A stretch of 64,000 nt of DNA, from positions 1 to 64,000 of the forward strand of contig JAZQNW010000011.1 of assembly GCA_045627525.1 (NCBI GenBank), read 5' to 3'. Positions 26,801 to 33,012 of the stretch are shown in pieces (position 1 is the stretch's first letter; each line of letters starts with the position of its first letter). Source of the stretch: CAG-877 sp045627525. GTDB lineage: Bacteria > Bacillota_I > Bacilli_A > RF39 > UBA660. The notes under the pieces are model-generated. The model was not told the DNA's origin. It made no database searches and was given only the letters and a program-made list of their open reading frames with translations. The translations under genes were made by a program, and so were the position numbers.

Positions 26801-26988
26801 ATTTTGTAATTACTGATCATATTAAGGTTTATTATAAAGGTACTGATGCAATTAATAAAATGTTAAAAGTACATTATGATTATGTAATGGGTGAAATCCT
26901 TGGCGATGAATTGATAGAAGATGATTCGTTAACAGAAGAATATGAATTAAACGATGAAAAAGCTTATATTAAAGTTGAGAGAATTTAA
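23890..26988 (+). CDS. ileS: Isoleucyl-tRNA synthetase, IleRS2 type with GLHH motif
   Basis: A 1032-residue class I synthetase of the eukaryote-like IleRS2 type, judged by length and by blocks such as GWDTHGLPVELQVEKELG and ILPYCPRCGTGLASHEVAQG. The editing domain has TTTPWTL and GTGIVHMAPAFG. KMSKS is intact at about residues 592-596. The HIGH signature reads N-G-H-P-G-L-H-H (about residues 51-58): first and third positions are swapped to GLHH, a variant reported in some IleRS2 with extreme mupirocin resistance. AGGAGG at 23878-23883 abuts ATG 23884, so ATG 23890 is the likelier start. Confidence 0.94.
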   Translation: MKFKKLETGTNAEVEDEYVKYWNKVDILKRSIETREENDLFVFYDGPATANGHPGLHHMLAKFLKDTFCKYKTMKGYQVYRKVGWDTHGLPVELQVEKELGFTGKGDIEKYGISEFNQKCRENVWKNEKSFSDLTEKMGQFIDLKNPYVTYDNNYIETEWWILKKFFDEGLFYEGSKILPYCPRCGTGLASHEVAQGYKEIPVNSVYVPFKAKGMENTYFLVWTTTPWTLIANLALCVNPNEKYIKCLSKGYNFIVAESLANGLLGDDYEVVEEYLGKDLEYMEYEQFLPFIKVNKKAFYVTCDNYVTMTDGTGIVHMAPAFGADDAAVCQRYGLPYLNPVGEDGCFMEGPWKGRLVVDPELEIDIVKYLAKNDLLFKKQKIMHDYPHCWRCNTPLIYYSKPSFYLAVTKIKDTIVEANKKVNWYPEYVGEKRFGNWLDNMIDWAISRSRYWGTPLPLWRCECGHDIMVGSREELSKLAEEKVDPNTIDLHRPYVDDIHIKCPKCGKLMNRVPDVIDCWFDSGSMPFAQYHYPFENQDFFEKQFPADFICEGVDQTRGWFYTLLVISAFVKGCSPYKNVLVNDLIQDAEGKKMSKSKGNIVEPFTTIKKYGADAVRFYLPYVSPVWTPLKFDEEGLKEIYSKYVSTFKNAYSFFEMYANADNIDPRKYDIPVKDRELIDRWMISKLNKLVKNVTVAYEEYDLNKVARMIVPFLNDDLSNWYIRSNRRRFWDSELTESKKAVYLTTYEVLLTLSKLCAPITPFITEEIYQKLTGEESVHLAEFPVEVEELIDEVIEERMDLVRDICSLGRFAREEANIKVRQPISSLILPKSDEAVIGDLVGVIKEELNVKNVEFKQDMSQYLEYTVKPNFKVLGKTMGPRIKLLQEVLAGLSSKDVNKIQEEGLVISLGGDDYTLTEDMVLISLKQKEGYASSSNNRTCVVLNTELTEDLILEGLAREFVRKVQSLRKDSDFVITDHIKVYYKGTDAINKMLKVHYDYVMGEILGDELIEDDSLTEEYELNDEKAYIKVERI

Positions 26989-27009
26989 TTAAAATTCTCT
27001 CTTTTAATT
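26977..27009 (+). terminator. Terminator of ileS
   Basis: GAGAGAATTT (26977-26986) pairs with AAATTCTCTC (26992-27001), followed by TTTTAATTT. It overlaps the end of ileS. Confidence 0.8.
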
Positions 27010-27074
27010 TAGTAAATACTAGAATAAAAAAATTTTTTATAGTAAAATATAATTAATATAGGTTGGTGATAATA

Positions 27075-27503
27075 GTGAGAAATCCTGAGGTAATTGAATT
27101 TAGAAATAGAATATTATTATCGTTATTTTTAATATTAGTAATATCAATAATAATTATTTTCTTTGTAATTAATCGATTTGGTGGTAATAAGTCAGATTTT
27201 TTGAAAGTTTTATATAATGATGATACAGCTCTTGTTTTACTATTAGATTCAAAAAATTGTGATTATTGTAGCAATGTAAAAAAAATTTTAGATGAAAGAA
27301 ATTTGAAATATATTATATATGATACTTATAAAGAACAAGATGAAGATGCTGTTTTTTTTAAATTAGAAATCAGTCAAAATAAGATATTGTTGCCAGCACT
27401 TATTTATGTTGAAAATGGTAAAATGAGGTATAGTATTGATAATATAAATGATGATGAGATAGTTAATAATTTTTTGGATAGTTTAAGTTCAAATATAGAA
27501 TAA
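27075..27503 (+). CDS. Membrane-anchored thioredoxin-like protein
   Basis: A 142-residue protein with one N-terminal membrane helix (about residues 10-34) and a thioredoxin-fold domain carrying CDYC (about residue 64), the CxxC redox pair, at the expected strand-helix junction (VLLLDSKNCDYC). A cis-Pro-like ALIYVENG segment lies later (PALIY). It would face outside the membrane and may act in thiol exchange. The GTG start at 27075 is chosen because GGTGAT precedes it at normal spacing; TTG 27063 lies before that site. First gene of a unit with an SDR and a YnbB-like enzyme. Confidence 0.72.
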   Translation: MRNPEVIEFRNRILLSLFLILVISIIIIFFVINRFGGNKSDFLKVLYNDDTALVLLLDSKNCDYCSNVKKILDERNLKYIIYDTYKEQDEDAVFFKLEISQNKILLPALIYVENGKMRYSIDNINDDEIVNNFLDSLSSNIE

Positions 27504-27516
27504 TGGAGTTGAGTTT

Positions 27517-28260
27517 ATGGGAAAATATGTAGCATTAGTAACAGGTAGTAATAGGGGAATAGGAAAAAGTATAGTAATAGAGTTAGCTAAAGCCGGTGTT
27601 AATGTTGTTATTAATTATTGTCATCATGAAGAAGAGGCTTTAGAACTTGAAAAATTTATTATAGATAATTATAATGTAGGAGTTATGTGTATTAAGTGTG
27701 ATATTTCAAAAGAGGATGAAGTAGAAAATATGGTTAATAGTATTGTTGATCATTTTGGAACTATTGATATTTTGATTAATAATGCTAGCGTGTGTAGAGA
27801 TAATTTATTACTTGATAAATCTATAAAAGAATTTAAGAGAGTTTTGGATGTTAATTTAATTGGAACGTATTTATGTAGTAGATATGTTGGAAAAGTCATG
27901 TTAGAAAATAAGAAGGGGAAGATAATTAATATTTCATCAACTAATGCTATAGATACATATTATCCTGAAAGTTGTGATTATGATGCATCTAAAGCAGGTG
28001 TTATTTCATTAACTCATAATCTAGCAAGAGAATTTGCTCCTTTCATTACAGTTAATTGTATTTGTCCAGGATGGGTTAAAACAGATATGAATAAAGATTT
28101 ATCAATAGATCAGATAACAGAAGAGAGAAAAAAAATATTGTTAGGAAGATTTGCTGAGCCAAAGGAAATAGCTAATGTAGTATTGTTTTTAGTTAGTTCT
28201 AAATCTAATTATATTAATGATTCTATAATTAGAGTAGATGGTGGAAAATATAATAATTAG
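27517..28260 (+). CDS. Short-chain dehydrogenase/reductase, FabG-like
   Basis: A 247-residue Rossmann-fold SDR. The nucleotide-binding TGSNRGIGKS is at residues 8-17, NNAS at about 89-92, catalytic Ser in ISSTNA, and YDASKAG (Tyr-x-x-x-Lys) at about 155-161. It ends with IRVDGGKY, typical of FabG-type enzymes, which reduce 3-oxoacyl-ACP with NADPH. The absence of neighbouring fatty-acid genes leaves the substrate open; other classical SDRs share these motifs. GGAG before the ATG; nine bases separate it from the next gene. Confidence 0.85.
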   Translation: MGKYVALVTGSNRGIGKSIVIELAKAGVNVVINYCHHEEEALELEKFIIDNYNVGVMCIKCDISKEDEVENMVNSIVDHFGTIDILINNASVCRDNLLLDKSIKEFKRVLDVNLIGTYLCSRYVGKVMLENKKGKIINISSTNAIDTYYPESCDYDASKAGVISLTHNLAREFAPFITVNCICPGWVKTDMNKDLSIDQITEERKKILLGRFAEPKEIANVVLFLVSSKSNYINDSIIRVDGGKYNN

Positions 28261-28269
28261 GGTGATTTT

Positions 28270-29517
28270 ATGTATAATAATTTAGGAATTTCGAATGATG
28301 TAGTTGAATTGGTAGATAAGTGTGAAGTGGATTGTTTAGAAGAATTTGCTAAAATTGATGAAGCTTGTATGTATAATAGTTTAAAAGTTTTAACAAGTTT
28401 TCATAAAAATAAAATAAATGAGTCACATTTTAATATGACTACTGGATATGGTTATAATGATATAGGAAGAGAAGCAATAGAAGATGTTTTTAAAGATGTT
28501 TTGGGAGCTGAAGATGCTTTGGTTAGAAATCAATTTATTTCAGGTAGTCATGCTTTAACAGTTTGTTTATTTGGTTTACTTAGACCTGGTGATTTATTAC
28601 TTAGTATTAGTGGAAAACCATATGATACTTTGGATGAAGTAATAGGTATAAAAGATAATCCAAGTTCTTTAAAAAGCTTTGGGGTAGAATATAAAGAAAT
28701 TGATTTAGTTGATAATGATTTTGATTATGTAAATATTGAGAAGTATTTGCATAAACATAAAGTTAAAGTTATTGCTATTCAAAGAAGCAAAGGCTATTCA
28801 ACTAGAAAAAGTTTAGATTTGGTTAAACTTGGTAAAGTAATTAAGATGATTAAAAAAGTTGATAAAGACATTATTGTAATGGTCGATAATTGCTATTGTG
28901 AATTTGTTTCTGAAAGTGAACCGCTTAGTGTTGGTGCTGACATAATTGTTGGTTCTTTAATTAAAAATTTAGGTGGTGGAATTGCTCCAAATGGTGCTTA
29001 TATTGCAGGACGTCATGATTTGGTAAAATTGTGTGCTGAAAGGTTAACTGTTCCTGGGTGTGGTAAAGAAGTAGGTCCAACTCTTGGAATTAATAAACAA
29101 ATATTACAAGGTATATATATGGCACCTTCTGTTGTAGCATCATCTTTAAAAGTTGCGGTATTAACTAGCAGAGTCTTGGAAGAATTAGGTTATGAAGTTG
29201 AACCCAAGTATGATGAAGGAAGAGTAGATATAGTTCAAAATATTGTTTTTAATGATGCTAATAAATTAATAGAATTTACTAGAGGTATTCAAGAGGCTTC
29301 AGCAATTGATTCAAACGCAGTAGTTGAACCTTCTGAAATGCCAGGATATGATAATCAAATTATTATGGCTAGTGGTTCTTTTACTCAAGGGTCTTCGATA
29401 GAACTTTCATGTGATGGTCCAATAAGAGAACCATATATTGCATATATGCAGGGTTCATTAACTTATCCATATGGTAAACTTGGACTAATGAAAGCTGTAA
29501 GTAAAATTATTAAATAG
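28270..29517 (+). CDS. PLP-dependent enzyme of the YnbB / methionine gamma-lyase-like family
   Basis: A 415-residue fold-type I PLP enzyme of the group long annotated as aluminium resistance or methionine gamma-lyase family. Visible blocks are TTGYGYNDIGREAIEDVF, RNQFISGSHALTVCLFGLL (cofactor-contacting region), MVDNCYCEFV with the pyridine-nitrogen Asp, and VGSLIKNLGGGIAPNGAYI with the Schiff-base Lys. The length fits the family (about 400-430). The physiological substrate is uncertain; C-S lyase activity is a family inference. It follows an SDR gene and ends at a strong terminator. Confidence 0.87.
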   Translation: MYNNLGISNDVVELVDKCEVDCLEEFAKIDEACMYNSLKVLTSFHKNKINESHFNMTTGYGYNDIGREAIEDVFKDVLGAEDALVRNQFISGSHALTVCLFGLLRPGDLLLSISGKPYDTLDEVIGIKDNPSSLKSFGVEYKEIDLVDNDFDYVNIEKYLHKHKVKVIAIQRSKGYSTRKSLDLVKLGKVIKMIKKVDKDIIVMVDNCYCEFVSESEPLSVGADIIVGSLIKNLGGGIAPNGAYIAGRHDLVKLCAERLTVPGCGKEVGPTLGINKQILQGIYMAPSVVASSLKVAVLTSRVLEELGYEVEPKYDEGRVDIVQNIVFNDANKLIEFTRGIQEASAIDSNAVVEPSEMPGYDNQIIMASGSFTQGSSIELSCDGPIREPYIAYMQGSLTYPYGKLGLMKAVSKIIK

Positions 29518-29546
29518 AATATTTTAGAATATTCTATTTTTTTTTT
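29512..29546 (+). terminator. Terminator of the YnbB-like gene
   Basis: A perfect 12-bp stem (29512-29523 with 29528-29539), TTAG loop and a long T run. The stop codon is inside the stem. Confidence 0.9.
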
Positions 29547-29576
29547 CATATAGTTAATTAGAATAAGGAGGATGTT

Positions 29577-30071
29577 ATGAATAAGCAAAGTTTATGGTTT
29601 TTAACATTATTTAGTTTAATACTTGTACTTAGTGTCTATTATATTACTATGCCTAATGATTTACTTAAATCCAGTGGAGAAGTTACAACAAAGCAAACTT
29701 TAACAAAAGAGAAAATTAAGGAGACATCTTCTTTAGTTGCTATGAGAGTCAGCTTAGAGGAAGAAAGACAGAGTAAAATGGATGCTATTCAAGAACAATT
29801 AACTAATAAGGATGTAAGTGGTGAAGAAAAAAATACATTATATGAACAACTAAAATATTTAAATGAATTAGAAGGTAAAGAAGAAGGTATTGAAAAAAAT
29901 ATTAAAAAAGCTTATGGATTAGAATGTTTTGTAAAAATAGATAATAGTAATGTTAATGTTGTTTGTATTTCTAATAAACATGATGGAACTTTAGCTAATA
30001 ATATAATGAGATTAGTTCAGCAAAATTATAAATCTAAAATGTATATAACAGTTAAGTTTCAAAAAAGTTAG
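29577..30071 (+). CDS. spoIIIAH: Stage III sporulation protein AH-like
   Basis: A 164-residue protein with start NKQSLWFLTLFSLILVLSVY, which closely follows the SpoIIIAH N-terminal membrane segment (KQT.WLLT.LSLVVVLSVYY). A charged coiled-coil section (about 55-110) is followed by a C-terminal ring-building-like domain (KIDNSNVNVVCISNKHD). In spore-formers SpoIIIAH sits in the mother-cell membrane and binds SpoIIQ across the forespore envelope, forming a channel. Here it is not in a spoIIIA operon: upstream is a PLP enzyme and downstream gerE. AAGGAGG precedes the ATG. Confidence 0.82.
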   Translation: MNKQSLWFLTLFSLILVLSVYYITMPNDLLKSSGEVTTKQTLTKEKIKETSSLVAMRVSLEEERQSKMDAIQEQLTNKDVSGEEKNTLYEQLKYLNELEGKEEGIEKNIKKAYGLECFVKIDNSNVNVVCISNKHDGTLANNIMRLVQQNYKSKMYITVKFQKS

Positions 30072-30129
30072 GTAAATATCTTTCAACAAATTAGCTATTT
30101 TTCATAGAATATCTTAGGTGATGATAAAA

Positions 30130-30336
30130 ATGGCTAATACAATATTAACAGCTAGGGAGAGAAAAGTCTTTGAGCTTTTGATAAATAATAAAAGTACTAA
30201 AGAAATAGCTAATGAATTAGGAATTAGTGAAAAAACAGTAAGAAATCATATCTCTAATGTTATGCAAAAACTTGGCGTAAATGGTAGAGCTGGTGCTGTA
30301 GTTGAATTATTAAAACTTAAAGAATTGTCATTATAA
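30130..30336 (+). CDS. gerE: GerE-like late sporulation transcription factor (LuxR-type HTH)
   Basis: A 68-residue protein that is a complete LuxR/GerE HTH domain with no sensor domain, as in Bacillus GerE. It contains LTARERKVFELL, TKEIANELGISEKTVRNHIS and VMQKLGVNGR, nearly identical in pattern to GerE. GerE acts in the mother cell with sigma-K to control coat genes. The ATG at 30130 is selected since AGGTGAT at 30116-30122 precedes it; earlier in-frame starts overlap that site. Flanked by SpoIIIAH-like and GerM-like genes, supporting a sporulation role. Confidence 0.9.
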   Translation: MANTILTARERKVFELLINNKSTKEIANELGISEKTVRNHISNVMQKLGVNGRAGAVVELLKLKELSL

Positions 30337-30359
30337 TCGTGCTAAATTAGCACGATTTT
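30335..30359 (+). terminator. Terminator of gerE
   Basis: AATCGTGCTAA (30335-30345) with TTAGCACGATT (30347-30357), a strong GC-containing hairpin followed by Ts. Confidence 0.85.
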
Positions 30360-30383
30360 TCATATATATTTATAGGTGATAAA

Positions 30384-31328
30384 ATGTTAAGAACTAGAGC
30401 AATAAAAAAGATATTTAAAACTACTTTAATGATATTTATACTTATAGTTGCTGTTAGTTTTTATAATGTAGAAACTGTACCAGTATTAAAAACTGATTTA
30501 GAAATTGAAGAGATTAATAAATTGAATATTTCTAGTATTTATTTATTAAATAGTGATAATTATTTAGTAAAGAGTACTACATTAATAAAAGATGTTTCAA
30601 AGAAAGAAAATATAAATAATATCATAAATAGTTTAAAAGTTAATAGTAATGATTTACCTAATGGATTAAAAGGCATAATTCCAGAAAAAACGGTTGTAAA
30701 AGAAATAATAATAGGTAATGATTTAATAACTATTGATTTTTCTAAGGAATTACTAAATATTTCTTTAGAATTAGAAAAACAAATGATTCAGTCAATTGTT
30801 TATAGTATAATAGATTGTACAAATGCCAAGGGAGTTAGTATATTAGTAGAAGGTGAAAGCTTATTAAAATATCCAATAAGTGGAGAAAAATTAAATCCTG
30901 TTTTGGATAAAAGTATTGGAATAAATAATAGTTTTAATTTAACATCAAGGGATAATATTTCAAAAGTAGTTATATATTATTTAGAAGATATAAATAATAG
31001 TCTTTACTATGTTCCTGTTACTAAATATATTAATGATGATAGGGAAAAAATAAAGATAATAGTTGAAGAATTATCGTCTAGCTATATTTATGAGAGTAAT
31101 TTGATGAGTTTTTTAAATAATAATGTTGAATTATTAAATTATAATGAGGAAAATGGTGTAATGATATTAAACTTTAATGACTATTTATTTGATGGTAATG
31201 ATAAAGTATTAGAAGAGGTTATTTATAGTTTGGCTTATTCAGTATTTGATAATTATGATGTATCTATGGTTATGTTTGAAGTTAATTCTAACAATATTAA
31301 ATATGTTAAATTAGAAGACTTAGATTGA
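30384..31328 (+). CDS. GerMN-domain protein, GerM-like
   Basis: A 314-residue protein with an N-terminal membrane anchor (about residues 12-30) and two tandem GerMN-like repeats. In repeat one, ISSIYLLNSDNYLVKSTTLI leads to ITIDFSKELLNI; in repeat two, KVVIYYLEDINNSLYYVPVT leads to VMILNFNDYLFDGND. GerM of Bacillus has two such domains and is needed for germination and cortex maturation. No lipobox Cys is seen, unlike Bacillus GerM, so it is probably held by an uncleaved helix. AGGTGAT precedes the ATG; the terminator and tRNA-Arg follow. Confidence 0.82.
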   Translation: MLRTRAIKKIFKTTLMIFILIVAVSFYNVETVPVLKTDLEIEEINKLNISSIYLLNSDNYLVKSTTLIKDVSKKENINNIINSLKVNSNDLPNGLKGIIPEKTVVKEIIIGNDLITIDFSKELLNISLELEKQMIQSIVYSIIDCTNAKGVSILVEGESLLKYPISGEKLNPVLDKSIGINNSFNLTSRDNISKVVIYYLEDINNSLYYVPVTKYINDDREKIKIIVEELSSSYIYESNLMSFLNNNVELLNYNEENGVMILNFNDYLFDGNDKVLEEVIYSLAYSVFDNYDVSMVMFEVNSNNIKYVKLEDLD

Positions 31329-31339
31329 AAAAATTTTAA

Positions 31340-31368
31340 AAAGCACTTGCAAGAAAAGTGCTTTTATT
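31340..31368 (+). terminator. Terminator of the GerM-like gene
   Basis: AAAAGCACTT (31340-31349) pairs with AAGTGCTTTT (31356-31365). The hairpin overlaps the -35 box of the tRNA-Arg promoter. Confidence 0.8.
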
Positions 31369-31375
31369 GTATAAT
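31347..31375 (+). promoter_or_regulatory. Promoter of tRNA-Arg
   Basis: TTGCAA (31347-31352) sits in the loop of the preceding terminator; after a 17-base spacer comes TATAAT (31370-31375). The sequence from the -10 box onward is almost the same as that of the rplS promoter at 57978. Confidence 0.72.
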
Positions 31376-31396
31376 CTTAGTTGTCAGTTGTGATAT

Positions 31397-31473
31397 GTCT
31401 GCGTAGCTCAGCTGGATAGAGCAATCGCCTTCTAAGCGATCGGTCAGGCGTTCAAGTCGCCTCGCGGACACCA
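31397..31473 (+). tRNA. tRNA-Arg (TCT)
   Basis: A 77-base cloverleaf with acceptor GTCTGCG/CGCGGAC, anticodon stem ATCGC/GCGAT around CTTCTAA (TCT), and encoded CCA. Confidence 0.95.
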
Positions 31474-31484
31474 TTTTGACATAG

Positions 31485-31512
31485 AAAAGAAACTAATTTA
31501 GTTTCTTTTTTG
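31485..31512 (+). terminator. Terminator of tRNA-Arg
   Basis: AAAAGAAACT (31485-31494) pairs with AGTTTCTTTT (31500-31509), followed by Ts. An extended -10 (TGA TATAAT, 31521-31529) for the next gene follows. Confidence 0.78.
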
Positions 31513-31556
31513 TTTTGTTTTGATATAATTAATGTATCTATAATAGGGAGTGTAAT

Positions 31557-31904
31557 ATGTTTTTTGTTATTGGAATTATATCTTTTTATTTGTCTTTAGT
31601 TGGTTTTGCTAGTAAAGCTGGGCATCCTTTTTGGTATGGATTAATTCCAATTTTTAATTTAGCTATTTTTTTCTATGATATTGAAATCAATCCTATTTTA
31701 TTGGTTTTATTTGGATTGGGTTTAATTTTTCTTCCAGATCCTATGATATTAGTAACATGTATATACATATTTATGCCATTTTTAGTTTCTGAAGCTTATG
31801 GTAAGGGAATAGGATGGGGTATTGTTGGATTGTTTATGCCTTTTATTATTTACCCAGTTATTGCTTATTTTATAGGTGAATATGCGTATAGTGTGGAGGC
31901 ATAA
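31557..31904 (+). CDS. DUF5684-like small membrane protein
   Basis: A 115-residue protein with about four membrane helices. The segment KAGHPFWYGLIPIFNLAIFF is characteristic of the DUF5684-type family (AGxPxWxxxIPxYN). These proteins have no known biochemical role and are often seen next to signal-peptidase-like or secreted-protein genes. It is followed by a transglutaminase-like protein with only one base between stop and start, so the pair is an operon. GGGAG precedes the ATG. Confidence 0.7.
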   Translation: MFFVIGIISFYLSLVGFASKAGHPFWYGLIPIFNLAIFFYDIEINPILLVLFGLGLIFLPDPMILVTCIYIFMPFLVSEAYGKGIGWGIVGLFMPFIIYPVIAYFIGEYAYSVEA

Positions 31905-31905
31905 T

Positions 31906-32793
31906 ATGAGATTTTTTAAAAATAAAAAAATGCTAACAATTCTTTTATTAGTTTTAACTATTTTTATTTATTTGAAATATACAAGGAAAATAGAAGGAAA
32001 TAATTTAATTAATAAAAATGATAAATTATATGTAAATAATTTATATATGTCTGATGGCAGAATTTATAATAACTATTTGTCAAAATCAGAAAAGAAAATG
32101 TATGATAGGTTTATGGAATATATAGCAAAACATAAAATTAATGTAGAAGGAAGCCCTGAATCTTTTGGATGTAAAGATTTTAATGATTGTTTTTCATTAT
32201 TTAGTAAAGCACATTATGCTATTTTAATAGATCATCCTGAACTGGTTGTTTATTCTAGTTTTAGTGTTATTTATGATGAAAATTTAAAGTTACGTTTTCA
32301 ATATGCACTACCATTTAATTTTATGGGAGATATAGGAGAAGCTAGAATTAATAGAATTATTGATGATATTAAAAAGAAAACTAAAAATATGTCTGATAAA
32401 GATAAAATTAGATATGTATACAATTGGATGGGAAGCAATGCTAAATATGATTTGACTTTTACATATAATTCAAAGAATCAATCACTATATACTGTGTTCA
32501 TGCATGGTACAGCTGTATGTGCAGGATTTGCTAAAGCTAGTCAAATAATATTACAAAATATTGGTATTAAGTCATATATAGCAGTTGGTTCTAGTACTGG
32601 ACCCCATATGTGGAATATAGTTGAATATAATGGCAAATATTATTATTTTGATTCTACTGTTGCAACATGTATTAAAGATAAAAAAAGTAAATATTATTAT
32701 GACGGATTAAATCAAGAATATATGAATACGTATACTTTGGATAATCCTAAATGGTATCCAAAAATAGAAAAAGATAATCTTTTTGAAAGTTAA
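31906..32793 (+). CDS. Membrane-anchored transglutaminase-like cysteine protein
   Basis: A 295-residue protein with an N-terminal membrane helix (about residues 9-24) and a C-terminal transglutaminase-like domain. Cys in GTAVCAGFAKA, His in GPHMWNIVEYNGKYYYFD and Asp in FDSTVA form the expected Cys-His-Asp triad. Such domains act as proteases, amidases or protein cross-linkers at the cell surface. The ATG at 31906 has GGAGG upstream; earlier in-frame ATGs lack one. It is the second gene of a two-gene unit and the last gene before the bacteriocin locus. Confidence 0.82.
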   Translation: MRFFKNKKMLTILLLVLTIFIYLKYTRKIEGNNLINKNDKLYVNNLYMSDGRIYNNYLSKSEKKMYDRFMEYIAKHKINVEGSPESFGCKDFNDCFSLFSKAHYAILIDHPELVVYSSFSVIYDENLKLRFQYALPFNFMGDIGEARINRIIDDIKKKTKNMSDKDKIRYVYNWMGSNAKYDLTFTYNSKNQSLYTVFMHGTAVCAGFAKASQIILQNIGIKSYIAVGSSTGPHMWNIVEYNGKYYYFDSTVATCIKDKKSKYYYDGLNQEYMNTYTLDNPKWYPKIEKDNLFES

Positions 32794-32807
32794 TGATAGT
32801 AAATCTA

Positions 32808-32836
32808 TTGTTTACATTTAATTGCTGTGATATTAT
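32808..32836 (+). promoter_or_regulatory. Promoter of the small structured RNA
   Basis: TTGTTT (32808-32813), a 17-base spacer and TATTAT (32831-32836) with an extended TGA just before the -10 box. Confidence 0.6.
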
Positions 32837-32841
32837 ATATA

Positions 32842-32956
32842 TGTAGGAAGTATATTTTAATCAAATATTTATTTCTCATATTAAAATATATTTTTTTAGA
32901 ATAACGCGATCTAATCATTAATTCCTACAGAAGAACTTGAAAAAGTTCTTTTTTTT
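32842..32956 (+). ncRNA. Candidate small RNA or bacteriocin-operon leader, three-way junction with terminator
   Basis: Between the transglutaminase-like gene and the C39 exporter. An 8-bp closing stem (32842-32849 with 32922-32929) encloses an 11-bp hairpin (32851-32861 with 32880-32890) and a 5-bp hairpin (32896-32900 with 32910-32914). A strong terminator follows (AAGAACTT, GAAA loop, AAGTTCTT, then Ts, 32931-32956). Promoter, fold and terminator make a self-contained RNA of about 115 bases. It matches no RNA family I recognise, and 6S, SRP and purine riboswitch signatures are absent. It may be an independent RNA or an attenuating leader of the exporter operon, whose start lies 57 bases further on. 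Confidence 0.55.
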
Positions 32957-33012
32957 GTGGGATGAGTAATTTTTTTTAGAATAATTAAATAGGAAGTGAT
33001 GAAAATAAGTCT

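Noticed and set aside
32842..32956. Purine riboswitch or 6S RNA
   Set aside because: The three-way junction lacks the conserved purine-riboswitch core bases, and the fold is too short and lacks the central bubble of 6S RNA.
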